NCBI RefSeq assembly: GCF_932526225.1
Contig: NC_064042.1
Span: forward strand, 11,791,040 to 11,855,039
Source: Nematostella vectensis
Taxonomy: Eukaryota > Cnidaria > Anthozoa > Actiniaria > Edwardsiidae
DNA: 64,000 nucleotides
Direction of reading: 5' to 3'
Positions 13,801 through 23,279 of the stretch are shown here, piece by piece. Position 1 is the first letter of the stretch. Each line of letters starts with the position of its first letter. A model generated the notes under the pieces. The model searched no databases. It saw only the letters and a program-made list of their open reading frames with translations, and was not told the DNA's origin. Made by a program: the position numbers and the translations under genes.

Positions 13801-14549
13801 TTCGTTTTGTTTGTATCTCTCTGTCCTATTGTCTTGACTGTCTCTTAGTTTGTCTATTTTTGTTTCTGACTGCCTGTCTTGGTTCATGAACAGGTCGAAT
13901 TATTCAGTTCTGGGCCGTAGAGGAGGTTTGCCGGTGGCTTGGTAACCAGGGCTTGGGAGAGTACTGCGAGTTATTCACCAAGCACGACATCCGGGGACCT
14001 GAGCTTCTCTCGCTCACTAGAAATGACCTTAAGGTTAGTGCAGATTGTGCAGAGAAACACTGACATACTCACATCGCAAAAGAAAATATGAACCATGCGC
14101 ATAGGTTTTGCCGTGGTTGTTGTTGTGGTTGTCGTCGTTGTAGTTGCCGTTTTCCGTTGTCCCGTTGTGGTTGTGAATCTGAATGTGGTTGTCGTTTTCC
14201 GTTAAAGTTGTGGTTGTTTGTTTTTTTCTGTAGTGAAATTTCCTAGTGAACATCCTGTACTACTTCTAGCTGAAAGACATTTTGATTCGGCATTTTGGAA
14301 GGACGATCCAATCAAGTACTGGATAGCTCAAATTCACAACCATTAATGTCACAAAATTTTGATAACTTTATTTTGTCTCGCTAGGACCTTGGTGTTACCA
14401 AAGTCGGTCATATCAAGCGAATCCTAAGCGGGGTCAAACAGCTGTGTGGTGGTCTTTCGCCAAAATCTGCCGCCAAAATCGAGAGAACTGCCAGGTGTGA
14501 AGAGAAAACGTCAAAAACGCAATATATCGACAAAGAATACAGTCATTGA
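85..14549 (+). CDS. DGKD: Type II diacylglycerol kinase (delta/eta-like), 3' portion, 13 exons
   Basis: Phosphorylates diacylglycerol to phosphatidic acid at membranes. The kinase catalytic half lies upstream of the window; here are the accessory part and the C-terminal SAM domain. Exons: 85-181, 419-480, 2146-2188, 2350-2418, 9345-9392, 9612-9743, 10415-10536, 10932-11037, 11537-11632, 12243-12353, 13361-13460, 13894-14033, 14385-14549. All phases join without a stop. Diagnostic runs are [51 protein letters not shown] and the SAM core HDIRGPELL...[14 protein letters not shown], all typical of DGK delta/eta. Intron 1 seems to use a GC donor (182-183). The stop at 14547 gives a short tail after SAM; a possible donor at 14495 could lead to another end. 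In the family the SAM domain drives oligomerisation. DGKD, DGKH and DGKK cannot be separated here. No AATAAA was checked downstream of the stop. Confidence 0.93.
540..780. repeat. Simple repeats: TAA run, a GCGC-bounded hairpin and a CTAA tandem tract
   Basis: Within the diacylglycerol kinase intron after exon 480. A TAA trinucleotide run sits near 548-574. It is followed by a short module with the inverted words AGCGCCAC and GTGGCGCT (about 585-615), also seen in SINE-like copies near 1350 and 1420. An imperfect CTAA/CTAACTAA tract covers about 670-780. Confidence 0.8.
926..1265 (-). mobile_element. Non-LTR retrotransposon (LINE) 3' fragment, end of reverse transcriptase ORF
   Basis: The minus strand reads as one open frame with the classic C-terminal LINE wording: [13 protein letters not shown], then [14 protein letters not shown], then [13 protein letters not shown]-like text (here [13 protein letters not shown]), closing with a stop after the HLF motif. 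Everything 5' of this, including the catalytic motif, is missing, so it is a 5'-truncated dead copy. It lies antisense in a kinase intron. The clade (CR1, Rex1 or related) is not resolved. Confidence 0.8.
1320..1772 (-). mobile_element. tRNA-derived SINE-like element with RNA polymerase III A and B boxes
   Basis: On the minus strand an A-box-like TAGCTCAGTGG (1760-1770) is followed about 30 nt later by a B-box-like GGGTTCCAACCC (1717-1728), the spacing of a tRNA head. Downstream on the same strand is a body with two tandem copies (about 1340-1410 and 1407-1486) of a module containing TATAGCGCACT and GCGCTTCACATGTG. A CAA repeat abuts the 5' side (1774-1806). The borders are estimated. Confidence 0.6.
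4567..4797 (+). pseudogene. Truncated tandem duplicate of the GPCR 5' end (TM1-TM2 only)
   Basis: About 260 bp of sequence, from just upstream of the ATG to the end of TM2, is an almost exact copy of 4818-5057. The reading frame runs MDQNSTIYH through LAFSDLL and then hits a TAG at the duplication junction, so only about 76 residues could be made. There are four base differences over about 240 bp. Position 4567 matches the ATG at 4827 in the full gene. It could be a genuine recent duplication or an assembly artefact. It lacks the DRY, CWxP and NPxxY regions and cannot be a working receptor. Confidence 0.85.
4827..5774 (+). CDS. Class A (rhodopsin-like) GPCR, intronless, nested in a DGK intron
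   Basis: A single-exon seven-helix receptor of 315 residues. Visible landmarks are an N-terminal glycosylation site (NST), TM2 LAFSDLLFG, a Cys at the top of TM3 (FRCEF), DRV in place of DRY at the end of TM3 ([10 protein letters not shown]), CFAPF replacing CWxP in TM6, and a canonical NPVLY at the end of TM7 followed by a short amphipathic tail. A conventional disulfide partner in extracellular loop 2 is not obvious. ATG 4827 is chosen because the open frame begins only at a GTG (4818). The ligand is unknown; cnidarians have large lineage-specific class A families. It lies in the 6.9-kb intron of the diacylglycerol kinase on the same strand. Confidence 0.9.
   Translation: MDQNSTIYHICLHDAYFDNPSDRFIQFYLTLFILYLIIAITATSSNFIVLAAIIRTPSLHNPGFTLLAGLAFSDLLFGLTVAPMLSTVNYFSYIGDFRCEFLQLVTLFTYSLGAISFSTVVLISLDRVIAINYHLRYPDIVTLPRVFKILLFVWVFFPLMAVTWRLNPGGIRKGAEMFFCILCSCGIVFVVAANVRLLLVVRRHHRAIQVQNASRLTRTESLENRTADTLRYMKSLVTIAYIALTFLLCFAPFNTLFVLNAGDSSTNPTRSMAYNVATLFVGVNSTLNPVLYCLRITELRQALIRTVADVRRALV
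7008..7838 (-). CDS. Class A (rhodopsin-like) GPCR, antisense in the same DGK intron
   Basis: A single-exon receptor on the strand opposite to the host gene. TM1 carries the conserved GN (VLGNLAVLV), TM2 reads [10 protein letters not shown], the TM3 end is NRL ([14 protein letters not shown]) instead of DRY, TM6 has CYVPF instead of CWxP, and TM7 has NAYIY instead of NPxxY, then a basic tail ending ICCSKA. NR- and NAxxY variants occur together in melatonin-type receptors, but overall similarity is too weak to name it. The first ATG is at 7838 and leaves a very short N-terminus. The frame stays open upstream to about 7946 without another ATG, so a 5' exon carrying the true start is possible. 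Confidence 0.88.
   Translation of the reverse strand: MVTGLAHVISLTILSGLSAVVGVLGNLAVLVIVVKNTDFQRGMNIFIASLSLVDLVVCSVVQPVFIYLLYKDSESPLLQDFEDDVFGILVQCSFNLLFAIAVNRLVEITYPFRYNALATKTRLLVIICLLCVISVIQGLVFNTDKYESTEAIIQYLTILAVLMIYVRVYRVAVRHKNAIQAQFTSVAYNKSIIGSRLMREHKASTTTAIITVTFVVCYVPFSATNLTDPANEKVKLWTVALVNFSSAINAYIYALRSEKFKVAVKKELKEICCSKA
9744..10355. repeat. 44-bp minisatellite containing copies of the exon 9612-9743 splice donor
   Basis: Starting exactly at the exon end, about nine well conserved and several degenerate 44-bp units repeat CACTTGTCAGGGGTAGGGTG plus GGTTTGACGAT-type sequence. The exon-intron boundary itself (GTCAGAGATAGG followed by GTGGGTTTGAC) is recognisably the first unit, so the array grew from the splice site. 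Conserved units run to about 10150 and decayed ones to about 10355. Confidence 0.9.
10556..10860. repeat. 16-bp minisatellite (ACATCAGTCATTAGAC)
   Basis: About 19 copies of a 16-bp unit, CATTAGACACATCAGT with a common CATCAGACACATCAGT variant, fill most of the intron between kinase exons 10415-10536 and 10932-11037. It starts about 20 bp after the donor and ends about 70 bp before the next acceptor. Confidence 0.92.
11753..12020. mobile_element. MITE-like inverted-repeat element in a DGK intron
   Basis: The left end (ATACACCTATTTCAAAAGG, then TTGTCAGTGCAAATGG) and the right end, reverse-complemented (ATTCACACCTTTTTCACAAAAGG, then CTGTCAGTGCAAATGG), are imperfect inverted copies over about 60 bp, separated by about 140 bp. 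No ORF. A related half-copy may lie near 15845-15885. Confidence 0.7.
12521..13121 (-). mobile_element. LINE reverse transcriptase fragment, degenerate
   Basis: The minus-strand frame reads [20 protein letters not shown], then the catalytic LYADDTTV box, then [20 protein letters not shown] and a thumb-like segment, as in CR1/jockey-type non-LTR retrotransposons. A stop immediately precedes the QGS segment (5' truncation). Near 12660 the frame breaks. After a shift it continues [20 protein letters not shown], with the usual linking residues missing, so a deletion with frameshift is present. A dead copy, antisense in a kinase intron. Confidence 0.85.
13470..13880. repeat. TGTC/TCTG-rich low-complexity tract
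   Basis: A pyrimidine- and TGTC-rich intronic tract with a short near-direct duplication (GTGCCCTCTATAAGTGTCCG, about 13487-13545) followed by degenerate TGTCTGTC text. No convincing gene; it lies between two kinase exons. Confidence 0.6.
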
Positions 14550-16526
14550 TTGAAAAGGTTGCCGTCTCTCCAAAATATTTGATACATTTGATTCTCGTAT
14601 TTATACTCAATAAGAAACCTCGCGCATGGACTTGTGAGTAATTTCCAAGATGGCGGCTCTACGTGTTGCTGGAAACGATGTTTCTCACTGGATTTCTGAT
14701 GGCTGCGGTTAATACTGGTCACCCATTCGTTCATATCACGGGGACTTTTCAGAGGTCTTTGATGCAGATACTACTGATTAGCATTAACCCAAAAACATCA
14801 CCATGTAGAAACCTAGGGATGTGTAATTTCCAAGATGGCGGTGCAACATATGTAAGATAAAGTTCCTTGAAAACAGGGTACAACGTACATATCAAGAAAC
14901 AGTCGGCGTCTTTCATTGTACATTAGGATTTTGATTAGAGTTAGCATAGATAATAGATAGATGATAGGTAGATGATACTTTAACGGACTGATTATTTTGT
15001 AAAAAAAAAACTTGATATACATCGGTAATATTATGAATTCTAGACCTAATAGGGAACGAGGGAAATATACCTATCCCGTGTTTTATAGTTAGGACTTAAA
15101 ACATTATTATTTTACATTTTTATTTGCCCAACTTCGGTAAAAATGATTTATTAATCAAAATTCTTCATATTCCAATAATCAATATAGGATATGAATTGTA
15201 CAGTATAACAAAGTCATGTATTTAACTAGAGATAGGGGGATATGTAACGTAGTTATGGAGACAAGTTTTATACAATGTTTAAGAATTTCCACCATGCCAT
15301 TCACGATTACGTCATTAGTTCTTTTCGCTTCATCGCAACGCAATCAAATTAGATGTTATGATTTTTTTTTTTATTTAGAATTGTTTGAAATGTGTTCAAT
15401 CGATAAGAGTTCGGGCTGGTTCCGATTTTACTCGTCGACACCTTTGTACTTATGATGCAACATTTCTTTCTCAGGAACACAAAACATTATGCGAATTTGT
15501 CAATTCAAAAATAGGAACAAACTGTTTTGGTTGTTTTTATTTGAAAGACTGAGATCAATTTCCCAACTAATTTCTCTTAGGGATCTTATAAAGTTCAAGT
15601 TAAAAAAAATCCAAAAAGCCGAGAAAAAACCTGGACAGAGGTGGGTTAGGAGGAATGACTATCCATATATAGACAGAACTCGACACCATTTAATATGATA
15701 TTCTAAGCTCTTGACCCATCCACCCACTTTCGAAGTTTTCTTGAATTTTTGGAATCTTTGTTATGGTATCAGTGGTCCATTCAGCTTTACTTCTGTTTGG
15801 CTGTTTGGGTCACTTAGTTTGATAAAGTTAACATTTCAAGCGGCTATTATAATGGCAAATTGCAAATGGTAGTTCTTAGACCAAAGAGGCTCATATTGCG
15901 ATCCCGTACATTGATGGATAATCGTAAATAATAATCGATTATAATCATTTTCAGACCACCTTTTGCCTCTTGACGCTCTTTTTAGGGTGTCTCTTTGTAG
16001 ACATTACTTTCTTTTTTTCAAAACCTCATCTACATAAAACTCACAGTGTATTAGTTTGTATGATGTTTTCTGTGTCTTAACAAACCTTTGCAGAATATAG
16101 CATATGTTGTGAATGATTATTATAAAAACTATTGAAAGGTTATTCAATGAAAATAACGCAAAAATAAATAACGAAATAAGCAATGTTGAAATCTTTGTTT
16201 TAGTAACAGGGCCGTAGCAGGGGGTGGGGCACTGGGGGCACGTGCCCCCCCAATAATTTGAAAAATTATAAGGAAATGACCAGTAGGGGCTTGGCCGCGC
16301 TAAAAACGCCTGCGAGGGAGGCTATGATCTTGGGAGTTGTGATAAGTTCCCAATAAAAAACACGATACTCGGCTCATGCATGCAAAAATAGATAACCCCT
16401 GTTTTTTGTATTCGAACTATTGCCAAAAACACCTTATTGTGATTAGTTTATACTCCGTGGACGGATTCTATTTAAATAAGAAGTAATCATCTGTATGGTA
16501 ATGTGAATAATAGGAGAAAAAAATGC
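14550..16526. other. Intergenic region downstream of the kinase gene
   Basis: No coding sequence I can support. Two ATTTCCAAGATGGCGG words (about 14640 and 14825) mark a small repeated motif. At 16205-16290 there is a copy of a common GC-rich repeat (GTAGCAGGGGGTGGGGCACT) that recurs in inverted form near 21860-21955. Confidence 0.5.
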
Positions 16527-16624
16527 ACCCCCGACGGGACTCGAACCCGCAATCTTCGGCTTACACAGAGCTCACCCGGCTCCCGTTTAGGAGGCCGACG
16601 CCTTATCCATTAGGCCACGGAGGC
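16527..16624 (-). tRNA. tRNA-Arg (anticodon CCU) with a 26-nt intron
   Basis: Minus-strand sequence folds as a full cloverleaf: acceptor GCCTCCG pairing with CGGGGGT, D arm GCCT/AGGC around AATGGATA, anticodon stem TCGGC/GCCGA, loop CTCCTAA giving anticodon CCT, and T arm GCGGG TTCGAGT CCCGT. A 26-nt intron lies after position 37 in the canonical place. It contains GGAG, able to pair with CUCC in the anticodon loop. CCA is not encoded, as expected for a nuclear tRNA gene. The only RNA gene I recognise in the window. Confidence 0.93.
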
Positions 16625-17220
16625 GAGCTGTCCAATGAGCAACAAAATATACTATTTATTGTCTGGCTCCTTTTTTAGTAGTCTCACTCGGTCAAAATAT
16701 CCGGCGCGGTCACCCGTCAAACTCGTGATGTTAGGAAACAAGAAGAGTGGAATCATTACAGATAATCGATAAAAATTGCTCCCCAGGCAAAAGCAGGATA
16801 AGGTTTGAACATTTCAACAGAAATGGTGAGTATCTGAGTGTCTTGAACTTCAAAATGTATGTCTCTAATTAAATGATAAGGCGCAAAAGCTCGGATTTGA
16901 TGAGGTTTGAAGATTGCCAAACAACTTCCAATCCCTCCAATTATAAAAGCCATTTGTTTTGCGACCATTAGTTCACGCGTATCTAAGTAACAAGTAGTTT
17001 TAGTTTAGTGATAATGTTAAAAAAAGAAACTGATAAAATACAATAAAATCATCTTTGCATCCCATGTCACTGTAGGACAAGCGTCTGCTTATGTTGACTA
17101 AACTCGGGAAAGAGATTTTATATTACTCAAGCTTAAATATCTCTAAACTATGTTTAAAATTTAGCATTGCAGGGTATAAGTAAGCACGGTCCATAAATGT
17201 GATTGTTATACAGAGATTAT

Positions 17221-19051
17221 GGGCCAACCCGCACTGCCCGGAGGCTTGTTTTTGTTTCTGGTTTTGTCTACTGTCAATAAAGGCGCGATATCGAACTTAC
17301 TTACTTTGATATTTATACGATATTTACCATTAATCTAAAATCGGATATAAATCATATATTTTTCACAGGGTTCTCGTATCAGATATTTAGTCCATATTAT
17401 AACAAAGCTTACAAATCTAATTTCTGATATTTATCAGATGTTATACCCTTAGAACTGCCATGTTGAACCTAGATTATTGCATCTCATGACTTGATAATAT
17501 CAGATAATATCACAAGATTTACACATAGAAAGTCCATCTAATTACTAATATATATCAGATACTAAAACTTTAGAACTGCTGTGTCAAACCTTGATTATTG
17601 CTTCTCACGACTTGATAATATCAGATGATATCACATATAGACTCATTCTACAAATGGACAGTCACAGTAGATGGCTTTTTACTTCCAAGGTTATAGATCT
17701 TCACATTGTAACAGCATTTTATTTGTCATTTTATCTAGAATCATTGACTTTACGAAAAATCCAGCTTCAAACTCCCTGCGTTTTGACAATTTCCCGCCAT
17801 GATGATTTTGCAACGCACGCAACAATTTCAAGTTTGCTGAAAGTTTATTTGGGAAAAAGCAGCAAATCGTCTCTTCATACGAAGAAAAACGACAAATCAC
17901 TCTAGGAATTTACCTGCATAACCAGCTTAACATACCCACATTCAAGAGAAGTTCTATAGTGAATATGTCTTCTCTTCTGTAGAGGATTTAAAGCGAAAGA
18001 ACTCATTTCTACTATGGATTCAAGTCGAGAACGACATATCAATTTGGACTAAATTATTTTCCAAAATTGTTGGTCAAAACCCAGAGAATGTCTTCTATGG
18101 AGGTTCTGCATTTCTGGAGGATAAAAAGCGTTGTGTAGAAATGCAAAATGGGGTTTATTGAATGATCATGAGCGAACAAAATCTTCACGGACATCAACGA
18201 AAGTCAGAAGCGAAACCTTGCCTCATGCAATTGTAAGCCCAGAAGGTAAACAAAGTTGGAAAATCTATTGAGGAAAAAAATTAATATGTTATTTCCCAGC
18301 TAAGGGTTGATCCGTATTGTAAAATACTGTGACCAAGGTCTTAAAAATTCAGACCGAGGCCGAAGGTCACAGTATTTCACGATACGACCTCCCAGCTGGT
18401 TAATAACATATAAATATCTAGGGGTCCAGTAGATAGGACAAAGGAATAAGATAGTCTCCGATAATATTACAAAATTGAGGGGTAAAGAATAGGAAGTAGG
18501 GTATCTAAATAGACATCTAGTAGATTCTAATAATATAATCTCCGGTAATATCACAATATCGAGGGTCCAGCAGAGGGAAGGAGGGTATCTTAATAGACAT
18601 CTATTAGATTATAATAAGATGATCTCGGATAATATCACAATATCGAGGGAAGAGGAGAGGAGAGGAAAGGGGTCTAACCACTATCTAATAGCATGTAATT
18701 AGAGGAAAACAATGATAATATCCTAATCTCAATATCAGATATCAGTGATAATGTTCAATATCGCACCTCATTTGCAAACACGGTTAAAACTCTCTCATAT
18801 ATAATATCTGTCTGGGATCTCTTTTTCATTTCACAATGACCTGATTGGCAAGGATAAACAAAGTTGTGTTTTTGTTTCGAAACGGCCGGCTCAGCCTGCA
18901 GGCCGTCACATCCTTTGATCTTCGGCCCGCCTAGGACAAACTTTTGTCCACCGTCTACTTGTGGCCGCACTTGTCTTTGGTCATAACCTAAAAGATCCTG
19001 TCAACAACTAACCCTGAACAAACAGCTAAAAGTACTAGTGCGGGTTGGCCC
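17221..19051. mobile_element. 1.8-kb element bounded by 15-bp inverted repeats
   Basis: GGGCCAACCCGCACT (17221-17235) is matched exactly in inverted orientation by AGTGCGGGTTGGCCC (19037-19051). The interior is non-coding and internally repetitive. An approximately 120-bp unit is duplicated near 17440-17640 (TTAGAACTGC ... GATAATATCAGATAATATC). Further degenerate GATAATATCACAATATCGAG units occur at 18420-18660, and a separate hairpin at 18295-18402. It may be a non-autonomous DNA transposon. A target-site duplication is not clear; both ends are flanked by TAT-like sequence. Confidence 0.6.
18295..18402. repeat. Hairpin-forming inverted repeat
   Basis: The left arm (CCCAGCTAAGGGTTGATCCG, then TATTGTAAAATACTGTGACC) and the right arm (GGTCACAGTATTTCACGATA, then CGACCTCCCAGCTGG) are imperfect reverse complements of about 40 bp around a loop of about 30 nt. 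Nested in the 17.2-19.05 kb element. Confidence 0.7.
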
Positions 19052-19173
19052 TATATCAAGATATCATGTATTGCTTTACCCAGCTTTCACTCTGTAATAT
19101 GATGACTGTACATTATGGCAAAAAGAAGTTCTAATTGCAAGATGCTTATATTAAGTGTCCATTGGTTTGATAG

Positions 19174-21209
19174 GCTGGCTCCACCTATGGTTTAGACAAG
19201 ATCGCTGGTGTACAGGGTTATCTGGTAGTTAATCCTGATGGTGCTGTTTTAGCAGTAAGTAGCAAAAATTTTTCCTACCCAGGGACAGGTTTCTAGAAAG
19301 CAGGTTAGCGTAAATCTAAAAACGCCCCTGTCTAAAGAACGCCTCCTATCTGATGTCCGCCCCCCTCTAAGATTACAAGTTTGTATTGAACGCCCCTCTA
19401 TAATAACATCGCACCCCCCTCTATAAATCAAATTCAATTGACTTCTTGCTTAATCTGAGCTTGCCTTCTACTGGGTGGGACTTTTTCAATGCCAAGAAAC
19501 GCTTGCTACACAGGTTATAATGATCCTAACTGAGACTAGAACCCCACTGCACTTGCATTTGTTTTATTGTTATAGTTTTTAAAGGTCGCCCTTTTCTAAT
19601 ATAGGCCTCTTATGTATTGAACCCCCCCCCCCCCCCTGGAACATCAAAATTAAATATTCATTAGATCATTTACCTGAGCGCTAACCCAGGGAGAAATACA
19701 GCTATTTTGACAGTTGATTGGATAAAAAGGGCATTTATCTCTGGGTTAGAATTAACATGCTTTCTAGACACATGATACAAATACATAAAGAAAATATTGG
19801 GAGGGGGCCACTGGTCATTTTCTACCTCACCCCCTGCTACGGACCTGCTACCACCTGGGTATGTGGTAACACTGGAAATTATACCCCCCCCTCCCCCTTT
19901 CAAGAAATTCTAAATCTACCTAATTTCTTGGCTTTTTGTCTTTCGATCTTGAGAAGGATAAGTCACGTGAAATCATGGCATTTCTAACATAAGAAATGAT
20001 CCACATCCCCTCTCCCCCTGCCCTATACACATCCCCTCTCCCCCTGCCCTATACACATCCCCTCTCCCCCTGCCCTATACACATCCCCTCTCCCCCTGCC
20101 CTATACACATCCCCTCTCCCCCTGCCCTATACACATCCCCTCTCCCCCTGCCCTATACACATCCCCTCTCCCCCTGCCCTATTCACATCCCCTCTCCCCC
20201 TGCCCTATACACATCCCCTCTCCCCCTGCCCTATACACATCCCCTCTCCCCCTGCCCTATACACATCCCCTCTCCCCCTGCCCTATACACATCCCCTCTC
20301 CCCCTGCCCTATACACATCCCCTCTCCCCCTGCCCTATACACATCCCCTCTCCCCCTGCCCTATACACATCCCCTCTCCCCCTGCCCTATTCACATCCCC
20401 TCTCCCCCTGCCCTATTCACATCCCCTCTCCCCCTGCCCTATACACATCCCCTCTCCCTCTGCCCTATTCACATCCCCTCTCCCCCTGCCCTATTCACAT
20501 CCCCTCTCCCCCTGCCCTATTCACACCCCCTCTCCCCCTGCCCTTTTCATAAGAATTTCTAGATCCACCCCTAATTTTATTGGCTTTTAGTCTTCAGGAG
20601 ATCTCGAGAATGACGAAAAGACAGCTGGTGTGATTGTAGACATGCTACAGACAGCATCCATGATCCCATTATCTGGGGATAGCTCCCACTCCCTCAAGAG
20701 ACTATCAGGTAGATGTGCAGTTTGGTGTTCCCAAAGAAATGATATACTCCAAGAATCTGGTTTCTCTTGATCATTCAAATGAATGCATTATTACCAATCT
20801 TTTAGGGAAGTAAAAATATTATACGAAAAGCTAGTAGTTAACATATGAAAGAAAGCTTCTCCTGCTGGTATATTCCACAAAAGAGTCAGAGAATCAGTAC
20901 TTTAAACCACAAAAAAAATTTCTGGAAGTAATTCAAGATCTTAACTTGGATCTTTTTGCATGATGTGATGTGGCCCATATTTCAATGACAGAGAGAAGAA
21001 GGATATTCACAAAAAACTTAAATGAATAACTTTCATGTTCTAGACTTCTTGGTTTCCTTATGTTTCACAATTTTATTTTATAGCTCAGCGAGACAATTAA
21101 TATCTTTTTCTTTTATTCTACAGTACATTTTGGCAACTTTGTTCTAATGGCAACCGTAACTAACCAAAGAATATTCATAGTCAAGAGACCTACAACAGAA
21201 ACAGAGTAG
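19174..21209 (+). CDS. LAMTOR4: LAMTOR4, Ragulator complex subunit (first exon not found)
   Basis: A roadblock-fold subunit of the lysosomal Ragulator, which anchors Rag GTPases for mTORC1 activation. Exons: 19174-19254, 20591-20708, 21124-21209. Phases join and give 94 residues plus a missing short N-terminus; human LAMTOR4 is 99 residues. Recognisable runs are GYLVVNPDGAVLA, SSGDLENDEKTAG, SLKRLSG and a C-terminal TNQRIFIVKRPT, with stop TAG at 21207. A stop at 19171 just before the first exon shows that the initiator ATG is in an upstream exon I could not identify; it may lie within or before the 17-19 kb element. The first intron shown here holds a 26-bp pyrimidine-rich array ending about 45 bp before the acceptor. 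Confidence 0.93.
19998..20545. repeat. 26-bp polypyrimidine minisatellite, about 21 copies
   Basis: Near-perfect tandem copies of a 26-bp unit, ACACATCCCCTCTCCCCCTG plus CCCTAT, with few variants (TTC for TAC; one CCCTCTG unit). Located in the LAMTOR4 intron. The open frame across it (19996-20562) is an artefact of the repeat, not a gene. Confidence 0.97.
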
Positions 21210-21224
21210 ATATAATTTATAGTT

Positions 21225-21230
21225 AATAAA
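21225..21230 (+). terminator. Likely LAMTOR4 polyadenylation signal AATAAA
   Basis: An AATAAA hexamer lies 16 nt after the LAMTOR4 stop codon. Its position relative to a cleavage site was not verified. Confidence 0.5.
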
Positions 21231-21989
21231 ATAATGATAAAGGAACTAGCACATCAACAGTCACCATCTCATATGAACTTAAGCATACACAAATTTAAAC
21301 AACAGCAAAACAAATTTATCCAATGTCAATCATATGATTTACTGTTGTTGTTTATCTCTTGAAAATGTAAATAAATATTTTGTTTATACCAACTTCTTGC
21401 TTACGTTTTTTCACATGTACTTTTGCTGAAGTGAATCTGCTTTAAAAAAAAAACAGTTGTTTCTTAAATCAGCTGCTATATGTGAGCCATAGATACTATC
21501 ATCCATTGAAAATGGATCCGTCTTCCAGATAAAGGACCTTTTTTTTATTTTAAAGACTCTGGATCTGGTTTGAATAACATTGTTTTTTTTTTCTTTAAAA
21601 TCTTGCAATACCATTTTTGAAATAATCCATGATGATCTCTATGTATTATTTTAAGCTTGAACAATGAAATTAAGTGTTTTTCATTGTTAGCTGGATTGAA
21701 TTTCAGATTCCAAAATTCCAGCAGATTTATTTTTCCACTGAAATGTGCATTAATGGTACATCTCATTGGTCACATAAAGTCAGCACAGAGTTTTTGTGAA
21801 AAAAAGTTGTAGAGAAATATTGTTAGGGGGAAAAACAATACAAAGACATTGAAAAAATATTGCGGGGCACAGCTACTCCCCTACGGGTAATTTCCTTATA
21901 ATTACTGAAAATATTGGGGAGGGTGGCATGTTCCCCCAGTGTTCCACCCCTGCTATGACCATGATTTTATGCTAAGTATGCCTGTGAGA

Positions 21990-23279
21990 TCATGTCAAGT
22001 CAAATGTAACCTTTGGCTGTTGTAAAGCGTCCAGTACATTATCTTCATAATTATCTTCTGCATCAGACATTGTCTCTTGAGGGTCCTTATTTGGCTCTTT
22101 TATATCCTTTTGTCTGGTGTGATTTGTTGATTTCTCTTGTGTGCCATTCTCTAAACTGAAACCAAAGTATCACATAAGAATAATAGATCAAGGGCGACAT
22201 AAAAAGTCTGTAAAGTTGCTCCAGTTGTATTTGAAAAAAAAAAGGAGCACAAGCGGGATGACCAACGATTACCAGGACAACTTATACAGCCCAACAAAGC
22301 ATTCAACTGATGTTTATCAATGGCTGTCCAGGATTATCAGTCAACTGATATAACTCTTCGACCATAAGAATGTAACCCCCCCCCCCCTTCAACTGTTTAT
22401 ATTCTATACATCCACCCCCCTCCCCCCAACTTCCTCCATAATTTAGCACAAATTTACCTTCAACCATATTTGTTATTATACATTTATGCTCCCCCACCAC
22501 ACTTAGGGATAGAACCCCACCTCCTCCAATATAGCAAACATTTACCTGCAACCATTCTATTACCTGTCCAGAAATTCCATTGCTTTCTTTTGACCATTTA
22601 TTTCTGCCACTCTTTTCGGCGTGTCTCCAAAGTTATCCTCCTCTGTCAACGATACCCCGCCATCCGCAAGCGCCCGCAGTACGTTGATACTTCCTCGCTC
22701 AGCGGCACAATGCGCTGGCGTCCATCCTCCGCTCATGCGCATCTCGCCATCTGCGCAGTGTTCGAGGAGTTTCTTTACGCATTTTGTTCTACCTGGAAAC
22801 AAATAAAATATATAGAAAGGAATTTCCAGTAGCGAGGGGATATGGGGGTATAAAAACGCGTGTGTGAATTAGTGTGAAAAAAAGAAAGCGTAAGGAGTAA
22901 AAAACGATAATAGATCTTCTATCTATTGCTTTTTTAACACGCGCGTTATGTCATATCTCCGCTTAGGGATCTTGTAAAGTTAAACAAACTCAAAAAAAAA
23001 AAAAAAATGGATATAGGTGGCCCCACCCACCCCAGATTCCCCCACGCCTACCTAGTTATTCTACAGCAAGTCATTAGTTTTTCTATCAAATATCTGTTGT
23101 GTGATTGTTTTCTTATCGTATTCATCTCGAGCCCGCGTACCTGCAGCGGCTGCTACGTGTAGAGCCGTTCGCCTGCCGTAATCCCAGTCCTCGCTATCGG
23201 GGTCTATGCTCCCGGCAAGCAAGATTGCCTCGAGCGCGTCAACATCGCCCTTCGCTGCGGCCTCGTGAAGCTCGGTCAT
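21990..23279 (-). CDS. Small ankyrin-repeat protein (ANKRD66-like)
   Basis: Three exons on the minus strand: 23141-23279, 22564-22792, 21990-22155. The phases are consistent and give about 177 residues. The first exon starts at ATG 23279 with MTELHEAAAKGDVDALEAIL, then an ankyrin hallmark RRTALHVAAAAG. The second exon holds further repeats, GGWTPAHCAAERGSINVLRA and NFGDTPKRVAEINGQ. The last exon is polar and acidic (DAEDNYEDN) and ends VTFDLT. The WTPAH/GDTP wording reminds me of ANKRD66, but this is from memory. Such proteins are protein-interaction scaffolds; no partner can be inferred. It lies between convergent LAMTOR4 and TRAPPC14. A possible poly(A) signal (AATAAA, minus strand) is at 21726-21731. 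Confidence 0.88.

Noticed and set aside
17591-17905. 104-residue plus-strand frame
   Set aside because: Lies in a non-coding repeat element, with no domain and AT-driven composition.
19996-20562. 188-residue proline-rich open frame
   Set aside because: It is the 26-bp minisatellite read through; all frames give the same peptide and it sits in a LAMTOR4 intron.
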